Assembly: GCA_025093985.1 (NCBI GenBank)
Contig: JACAAK010000015.1
Location: forward strand, 1-64,000
From: Calvatia gigantea
Taxonomy: Eukaryota > Basidiomycota > Agaricomycetes > Agaricales > Lycoperdaceae
DNA length: 64,000 bases
Reading direction: 5' to 3'
In this document: piece after piece, positions 56,502-64,000 of the stretch
How the letters are laid out: each line of letters opens with the position of its first letter
How positions within the stretch are numbered: position 1 is the first letter of the stretch
Program-made: the position numbers and the translations under genes
The notes under the pieces: generated by a model
Told to the model about the DNA's origin: nothing
Databases searched by the model: none
The model's input: the letters and a program-made list of their open reading frames with translations, nothing else

Positions 56502-57239
56502 TTTATCATTCTTCTGTGGTAACAGACATTGATTGGCACCACATTTATTGTTGTTGCGTTCTTATGAATACCCATGTTATTGTGTTGTGAAAGGTTATTT
56601 TGCAACGAAGACAGCTCCCGTCTCTCTTGTCTCGTTAGATCCGACCTCCCTTGCCAACTTCTGTCAGAACGCGCACACACACACCACCATCCACCAGTCC
56701 ATTCTCAGAAGTCCAATGCCAAAAGTGCCAAGAACCCAGAACCAGCTCAGCAAGGCCAGTTATCTCTTTGCATGAACCATTCCAAGGTTGTAACCTACGT
56801 CACTTCTTCCTTCCCCTCCCACATTCCCCCATCAGGAGTCAGGACATCCAACAACAGGGAAGGAGGACCCGGTTATCCAAATATATCACTTCCCCCGTAG
56901 TACCTGCTCTACTTAGAGCCAAGCTTCCTTGCCATACTTACTTACCTCCTGATGTATAGTCTGACCGACTGACGTGCCATCAACATCTGGCAAGTTGCAC
57001 ACATTCCACAGTGACCCTTGCTCACTCAAACCTACCTAATCTAAGTAATCTCGTCCAGGCTCCAGAGCCCAGCCACCCTCGACGATCTCCCCATTTATCC
57101 GACCTCCCGGCACCATAAAAGGCAACCGCGACCCAAAACCACAGCCAACTTACTTCTTTCCAGCCACAAACGACGCACGCACTGGCAATAAACAAACCCC
57201 TTCCCTTCTACACGGTACCCTTCCGCAGATCGCAGAAAT
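56502..57239. repeat. Promoter-like block P2 (duplicate with 597-bp internal deletion)
   Basis: A near-identical copy of block P1 in the same orientation, lacking 54,652-55,248 and nine bases near 56,775. The deletion joint lies at ttccacag, where both sides share a few bases. Few substitutions are visible, so it is recent. Confidence 0.85.
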
Positions 57240-59090
57240 AGAATGTAGGGCCGGGATTGATAACGTGTATACGAACCTTCATTTCCGTCTACCCTTGGGA
57301 TTATGTGTTGGGGTATATGAATGTATCGGTATGTATTAAGAAATGAATTAAGGGTTTATTTTTGCGCCCTGTCAATCTCGTTCCCCCCCTCCCCGGTCCC
57401 CCCCTATATCTCGGTCTGTGTTGTCACGGGTCGCTGCACGGTGAGTGTTCTGTGGGGAGTTATATGAAATTCCATCAGGCCTCGTGTCGCCACCTCCCTC
57501 TTTTTTTTTCCGTTTTCTGTTCTCGAATCTTATCAACGGGCGTGGTATGCGCCTAACCCCCGGACTTCCGGATGCAACGTGGCTGTTATCTACCGCTTCT
57601 CTACTTCTTCATTTTTATTTATTTGCTTCTTGTTCTCGCCTTATCGAAGACAACTTTTGCTCCCGGGTTCGGTGATATGCGCTTCGTCCCGCTCTCCCCA
57701 TCGACGTGTTCTTTAAGAAAAAACACACTTGCCAAAATAGATGAAGGCATCCAATTCTCCGAAAATTCGCGTGTCCCAGACGGACCCCACCCGCACCACG
57801 ACCAAATCAGAAAGAAAAGGACCTCGAGAAAGCTCACCAAGAATTATATTTTCGGACTTCTAGACATAGGGAGAGGGTCCCAGACGGGTCCCTGTTTCCT
57901 CGAAAATTCGCATATTCCAAACGTTCTCCCCACCACGACCTTAAACCAGAAACACAAGAACGTCGCTCAAGAAAGCTCACCAGGGGGGTTTTCTGCCTTC
58001 GGAATTCGCCACCTCACCCAATCAAACAACATACATGCACCTCATCTGATCTTGTCCTCCCAGCCTTCCATCTCCTTCCGCTTCGCCCTCTCAGAACTTC
58101 TCGCACCTCAACCTTCTCCCGCCACCGCCACCACATCTTTCTCATCCATGACACTTCTCTTGCTCCGTTCCTCCTTCCCACTCCCACTCCTCAGCTTGGC
58201 CCCTCCCACACTCCTCTACTCCCACCGCTACCTCTCCTGTTGAGTAAGATTACAAGATTTTCAAAGTTTTGAAGGGGAAGTGTCAGTTTTTTTTGAAAAA
58301 CGAGGGAAGGAAGACAGTAAAGAAATGGATAATGTGGGGGATATGAAGGCGGGAATGGGGACCTTCGTCTACGAACCCCCCTCACGGTCCCCTTCTCTTG
58401 TGCCGGTGGCCCTTCGAAAGAAGACGGCTCTCTCCCCCTCCCTCTTCCATTTGATCCGTCTATCTCAAACTACTTCCATCCCCTCCGCCGCGGTCCTTAG
58501 ATCCCCTAACCTCCAGACCCTCCACGCACACCGCTACCGTCCTTCTTTTCATAACCCCTCCTTATTGGTCCCAACCCCCTCGCTCCACCGCCCCCTCACA
58601 CCCCCCTACTCCCGCCGTCTTTCCCCCAGGTGAATAAAATGAAAAATTGTTTAAAACTTTGAGGTTCTGGGGAAGAGTTAGTTTGACAGAAGAAGAAAAG
58701 CAACTGGGAAACGATAATGTCAGTGACGTCAACGCAGAAGGGACAGGATACGAAGGCGAGAATTTAGGCCTTCGTCTGACGAAACTTGCTTCCTCGGCCC
58801 TTCGAAGAACCTACCTCTCTGACGTCGCACTTATAAGAAGATCAGGAAAGGCCGAGGGGGGCCCACGTAATGAGACAGTTTGTCGAAGTAGAAGTAGAAA
58901 GGGAAACTCCTTGAACGCCTCGAGGCTCATAAGTAGCTCTATATCAGGACACCAACCCTCGTTGTTAAAGGTGTAGAAGAAGAAGAAAAAGGCACGAGGA
59001 TAGAGGTAGGAAGAGCATTCGTATAAGTAATCTTTTGTTTTGGGCATCCTCTCACGGCTATATCGTCATATCGTCCCAATCGATTCTAAT
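57240..59090. other. Low-complexity CT-rich region with tandem duplications
   Basis: Contains a diverged direct duplication of about 250 bp (58,190-58,445 and 58,560-58,815; shared order of tactcccgccg-like, aagattttcaaagttttga-like and ccttcgaaagaag-like words) and a shorter one near 57,740-57,985 (gaaaattcgc repeated). The open frame at 57,572-58,243 is CT-rich and crosses the repeats, so I do not call it a gene. Confidence 0.45.
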
Positions 59091-62000
59091 CGTAATCTAC
59101 TATCGATTGATAGGACTGGAGCGGGCTTGGACATAGATGGGGAGAGCTACGCGATTTGTGTGTGCACGTTAGGGGAGCCCCCGTGTTATCGATTGCTGTT
59201 AGTGAGCCGTGTGTTACATACTTATGATTGAATTGATGTTGTCATGGGATCGATTGCGGAGGCTTGTTGTGGCTTGCGGAACGTAAAACGTGGTTATTTA
59301 ACTTTTTTGCAATCGATGCGCCGTGGTTTGGATCGGTTCCGGGGGGTGATTGAGATGAAATGCGAACTGAGGATCTGAATCTGGTATTTCATCTTTCAAT
59401 TAAACTATTTGGCGGGGTGGTTTGTCGTGTTTCCGGTGCCACTTACGTCTTCGGTTCGTGGCGTTGGATACAACAACATGGACCTATAATGTCCTATTAG
59501 GCACACACCCTGATGATACCTCTCAGAGGATTCGCGATATGCACCAGAGGTCTCTCGGTTAGTTCTCGCTTCCATGCCTGAACATACAACCGATCTCATC
59601 GTACCCTCTTTCACCCATCCATATTGCTGGGGTTGAACAGACCAAACGATAATCGGTGAAAATGAGGGAAGAAGATCATCTAGGAGTGGAAGGCAAGCCA
59701 ATGGCCCAATGCTCCGTTATCTCCGTCACGTGCCCTCACCGACCTGATCAGCGATAACGCTGATCCCAACTTCGCACAGCGACTGACAAAATTCAGCTCC
59801 GCATTTCATAGGTAGACGAGCCCTCCACTTGGTGCTGATTTTTTGTCCTCTGTTCTGAAGTACGAGCTAGCTTGTGTGATACAACATAAATTTTGACCTC
59901 ACCCGCCGCTTCCTCCTTCCTTTCGCTTGAGGTTTCACAAAAAAAATCACGCAAGGCACGCTTACTGCCTGGCGCATCTCCCCATTTTGAGGAGGCCGAT
60001 CGTGCCAGATTCATTCGTTTATCCGAAATCTAGGCTCCTCCGAGGAGTACGCGCCACACCCATAATATATACTCTTCGCTTTTGTACATTGGGCACAAAT
60101 AATGTTCGGTTCCGCTCAAATGCAACCAGAACCTCTCTAGAAACCTACGCCCTGTTACATTTCACGGACCGTCGGCTCGACGGCCCTCCGGACATTGAGG
60201 TTTGCCACGCTTGCCGAGATGATTGATGATTAAATTAACACTCGCCTCCTCTGCCTCGAGGCGGGGGTGCCTCGAACTATGAAGACAGATACTCCCAAGA
60301 TCTAGGCCGCTCTCCCAGCTCTTGTGTTGAGCTGGCGCCTTGTCACTGGCCAGTTCAACAGGTAGCTTCGGAATCGTAGAAGGGACAACCGGGAGGCTAT
60401 CCGTACGGCTTCTTCGAAAATTTCTTGTATATTGGTTGGTTAGTCTTATCTTTTGGGGAACACACTGTTTTATGTGTAATGCGTGCATAAACGAGAACTT
60501 CCTTATCCGAGGTAGGAATATTCTATTTCTGATGCTACAGTTTTCAATTGTGGCTTCGAAGTACAAGCGACCACTGACAGAATGCTGCCGCCGCAGGGGA
60601 TTCGTGGCAGTTCTGTAGTTCAGTGTGGCGATGTCTCCTGAACCTTCAAATAGTTACGAGCGGACGAGCGTTATGGAAGCTTCAGGAAACCCGCGGTTTA
60701 AGGAATGAGCTCATAAACAACAGGGACGCCGAAGGGTTTTCGACCTATCAGACCTCAAACCATCCGGCGGCCGTTCGAAACGCTCAGAAGAAAGGTGGTT
60801 GGAGTGTCGGTTAGTGCGGCCAAAAGATCGAGGGGACAGGTCATTTGAATTTTGTGTTCAATGCCCTGGACGCGGAAGCCCAGTATACGAGATGACTCCC
60901 CCTTTTACGTATTTACTAACATCAAGACCGTAACCTCAGTCAATTCCGCTAAAGAACAATAGACCTACAAGATACGTCGAGTCATAACTCTCGGTCAGGG
61001 AGGTACCTGGTCAGGGTATCTTATCCTCGTTCATGTTGTCACCCGTATAGGATCGTCGCCTCTCGCTTACGAAGTCCCGAGCAAACTGTGAGCTTCGAAG
61101 ACCGAACGACCTTACCGACCCACAAACCCTTGACGTGCAGCACAGCTGCGGGTTAATTCAGTAGGTTCTTCTAGAGTACTGATGCGAAGCTCAAGTTCCC
61201 AACCCCAAAGACGAGCCTCTAATTACTTCTGCCTTCTGCTGATCAGAAGAGTTTGCAACTTCTTAGAATCCGCGAAAGCTGTTCAAACTTCCACTGATCT
61301 CTCCCTTCCAAGTTTCCTACGAAGAAAGCTTCTGAGCTCGGGGGATTCGTCCACAATTTTCGTTACCCAACTCGGGTTTCTTCCATTCCTCATGCCAATT
61401 CACTGATACAGCATTAAGGTCCAAACCGCGATCTTTGAGGCCACTCCGAATGGAATCGAAAATGAATGAAAGCGTCTGATCAGAACATTCCATATATCAC
61501 AGTGATGCGGAAATGTCAGGCTAATTAATATGTGCGAGGCTACAACTGGGCGTCTTCCAGAGCCTATCGTATTCGGACTACTGATGGGCCGCTCACCTTC
61601 CACAATTGAACACAGCGCATCCGAGTTGCTTTTGGCTCGCCATGAGATCGACCGCTCCGAATGGCAGGTCTGCTGCGGCTGTAGTTCGCATGATCTTAAC
61701 CGCCTAGAAACTCGAACCCAAACTTTGGCTGCGCAGGTATCTTGAGGGTTGGAGACGACCTTGGGGGCACAGATTGTCACTCGATGTCTTATGTACTATA
61801 AGCCCCGCCACGACTCACTTAACCTCCCGAGCTTCTACGAGTTCGCAAGGGTGGACGGTGGGGATATGGGGATGCTTGTCAAGCCTGGTGCCGGAACTTG
61901 GACCCAAAAGCACCGTCTCGGACAGTGGAGCCTTTTGGCCGAAGTGAAAAAGAACCCATCACCTTCTGCTTTCAAAACAGCATGTCAGGTGTAGCCAGAG

Positions 62001-64000
62001 GCGTTAACTGTCACAAGTTTGACAAGGACACCAAAACATGGCACATGCGTCCGGAACTCGGAACTCGGATTAAACCCACATCCCCTACTAAATGAGGATG
62101 GCGGATAGATTGGATTGGGATGGCCGGGTACAACTTTTGATAGGTCGAATTCAGGTACGGGTGGAATGTAGACATTTGGTGGAGTCGCTGAGCTAGACTC
62201 GTGGGCGAGGGATGGCCGTAGAATGATGACTGACCGAAGCGAGGAGGGGTGGGCAAGCAAACTTCGAGATCGAGGTTTTTCTGCCGTTCTGAATTTGCTC
62301 GTGAGCAGCCTTGGGAAAGGAGATTGTTCTCGGCAGCCAAAAAAAAAGGACCAATGTGGATGCTCCGACTAATAAATCATCCCCCGTCCCCAGGTGCCCA
62401 GCTATTACCTCCGGCCTCAAGGCTACTATAAAGTGCAATGCTCGGTTTTGTAAAAGGCAGTGTTTCCCTCGGAGACGTAAAATGAGACCAGTCGGCGAAC
62501 AACCTACTGGGATTCTTGCGAAGTTTAAGTCTACTCATATCAAACGTGTTTGATGTGAACCCGACTCACCATAGGTGAGGGTGAGGGTTTCTTCTTTATC
62601 CACTACGGATGTCAGCTGAAATCTTCGGTGGCAGATCACGATGTACCAGAAGGCTTCGCGTGGATGTTGTCTTACCGGTTTCTCCATGGTTCTGAGGTGC
62701 GAGGCAAGGTAGCTATATGGAAGTGACTATTTGACCCAAGAGCGATGATTTGGCGACCTTGGCCCAACAGGTCGTTTGTCCTTCTGGACGGTTAATCTTA
62801 CTGGCGCTAAGTGGTTGCTCTGATGGGATTCGATCCCCTTACGCTTGCTCATTAATAGTACTGATATATTTCCATGAACCCTACTTCATGTACATGGAAT
62901 TCACGCTCGTCCCGTTCAGGAGTATCTGCTCGCTCCACACCACACCATCACTGCTCGCGGATGGATCCGGCTTACTTGCTTGATACTTCTTCGCCACAAG
63001 ATTATCTCAATCATGTTGAAGTCTTATCAAGGGCCCATGGCGGATGCCCGGAATTGGCACAATCACAGAGGCGCCGTCCTTCAAAAATCCAGTCTCCTTC
63101 AAGCTGAGGGTCACCGGGTTGCCTAACACTTAATGGTCAAAGATCTGAAGTTACGATCTTTCAGCTGATTTCCGACGCCGGAATCCATACTGCTTATGGC
63201 TTTGATAAACGGATTCGGCTCGCTCAGTTCAAATGGATGTTCGACCAATCATAATTTACCGAAAATCATCCAAACCACCATCCGTGAGGATAAATCATCA
63301 CGATGACGCACATCATCTGTCAGCGGCAAGGAGCAACTGTACGGTCTGCTATGAGCACATCACTTCTTACTGAGTGATTACGAACGCGTGAAGGTCAAGC
63401 AGGTGAACTGATTCAACAAAGAGGCGTTGAGGGAGGAGGTATTCAGTCTATATCGGGTTTGGTGAATCTTCTTCCAAAAGTGAGTGGACTGCGTGCACAC
63501 GCAATGTGCTCAATCCAATATTGGGTGGTTCTTGGTGATGGACTAGGCTGAAACAACAAAGTAGGAGGTTCAAGAAGGCTCCACCCATAAGGAGGATAAA
63601 TATATTGAATACGAGTAGGCATGTTCCAGTCAGGTTTCCTAGTGGTTCCAAGAAGGCCGCGTGCCCTTGGAAAGCTGTGAGTTTTCGGTCAAGGATGGTT
63701 TAGTTGGCTGTGGCAGGAACAGGCCAATGTATTAGAAGTATGCATGTAGAGGAGGTAGGAATCCTTCGACGCCGCCGAAGCCCTTGACTCCAACCGTAGT
63801 CAAATTCTGTTAGTTACAATATTTCAATGTTCATTTATCAAAGGAAAGAAGGTTCCCTTGATATTTACCCTTGGTGCGGATTTAACAGCCTCGATCTTTC
63901 ATACCCGAAGCCTCAGGATCGTGGACGCCTGATCGTGGCCTAGACGCAGTAACTCTTTGCGTTCGGAATGAGCTTTTTGGAAGCCCTGCAGCTAGAGCAG
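59091..64000. other. No recognisable genes
   Basis: All open frames are under about 135 codons, overlap on opposite strands and show no domains or consistent splice sites. Several atcgat words cluster at 59,090-59,310. I see no transposon ends, rRNA or convincing tRNA here. Very decayed genes cannot be excluded. Confidence 0.4.

Noticed and set aside
57572..58243. 223-codon plus-strand open frame
   Set aside because: It runs through CT-rich low-complexity DNA and across internal repeats, has no domain, no splice-consistent context and a skewed Ser/Leu/Pro composition.
60162..61780. Overlapping short frames on both strands
   Set aside because: No domains, no consistent splice sites, opposite-strand overlap; not distinguishable from chance.
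62760..62860. tRNA-like sequence with a B-box-like ggattcgatccc
   Set aside because: No matching A box at the right distance and no four-arm fold on either strand.
1..64000. CRISPR arrays, bacterial operons, ribosome-binding sites or riboswitches
   Set aside because: The window is eukaryotic (spliceosomal introns, chromovirus elements) and shows no regularly spaced short repeats of the CRISPR type.

Overview
The window looks like a piece of an Agaricomycete (mushroom-forming basidiomycete) genome. Supporting signs are genes with many ~50-65 bp GT-AG introns, an expanded family of F-box/propeller genes, an AKR1-type palmitoyltransferase, a DUF1752/GATA regulator, and Ty3/gypsy elements whose integrase carries a chromodomain. 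It is a repeat-rich accessory region with few intact genes.

Layout. (1) 1-14,735 is a nest of three copies of one chromodomain Ty3/gypsy family. Old minus-strand copy B (2,538-6,930 and 13,325-14,735) is interrupted by full-length plus-strand copy C (6,931-13,324, 309-bp LTRs, TSD aggtt) and by plus-strand copy A (1-2,537, 5' part outside the window). Each copy has a third ORF after pol. Decay is dominated by CpG transitions. (2) 14,736-16,368 is AT-rich, with at least one LTR relic. (3) 16,369-42,094 is a segmentally duplicated array. Its unit is an F-box gene on + with an N-terminal hydrophobic anchor, facing tail-to-tail a minus-strand gene (called G here) for a tail-anchored protein with a PD-(D/E)XK-like signature, then a conserved non-coding block, then a minus-strand AKR1 gene. 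F-box 1, G1 and G2 can be spliced into full-length reading frames. F-box 6 has one in-frame stop. F-box copies 2-5, G3 and all extra AKR1 pieces are broken. An 816-bp TIR element sits in the DHHC codons of the duplicated AKR1 piece, and the parent locus supplies the empty site. (4) 42,095-46,980 has no gene I can support. (5) 46,984-53,321 appears to be one minus-strand GATA-factor gene broken apart: DUF1752 N-terminal exons (53,321 to about 51,750) are separated from two GATA zinc fingers (49,371-47,642) by remnants of another Ty3/gypsy element and a copy of the gene's own downstream sequence. (6) 53,322-64,000 is mostly non-coding, with a recent promoter-like duplication (54,138-55,482 and 56,502-57,239) and a diverged tandem duplication.

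How the parts relate: the convergent F-box/G pair is the strongest candidate for an undescribed module, because the two genes are duplicated together and both appear membrane-attached. F-box proteins normally act as SCF ubiquitin-ligase adaptors, so a membrane-localised ubiquitin-linked role is possible, but that is inference. All identities, splice sites and motif calls were made by eye; no alignment or database search was run.
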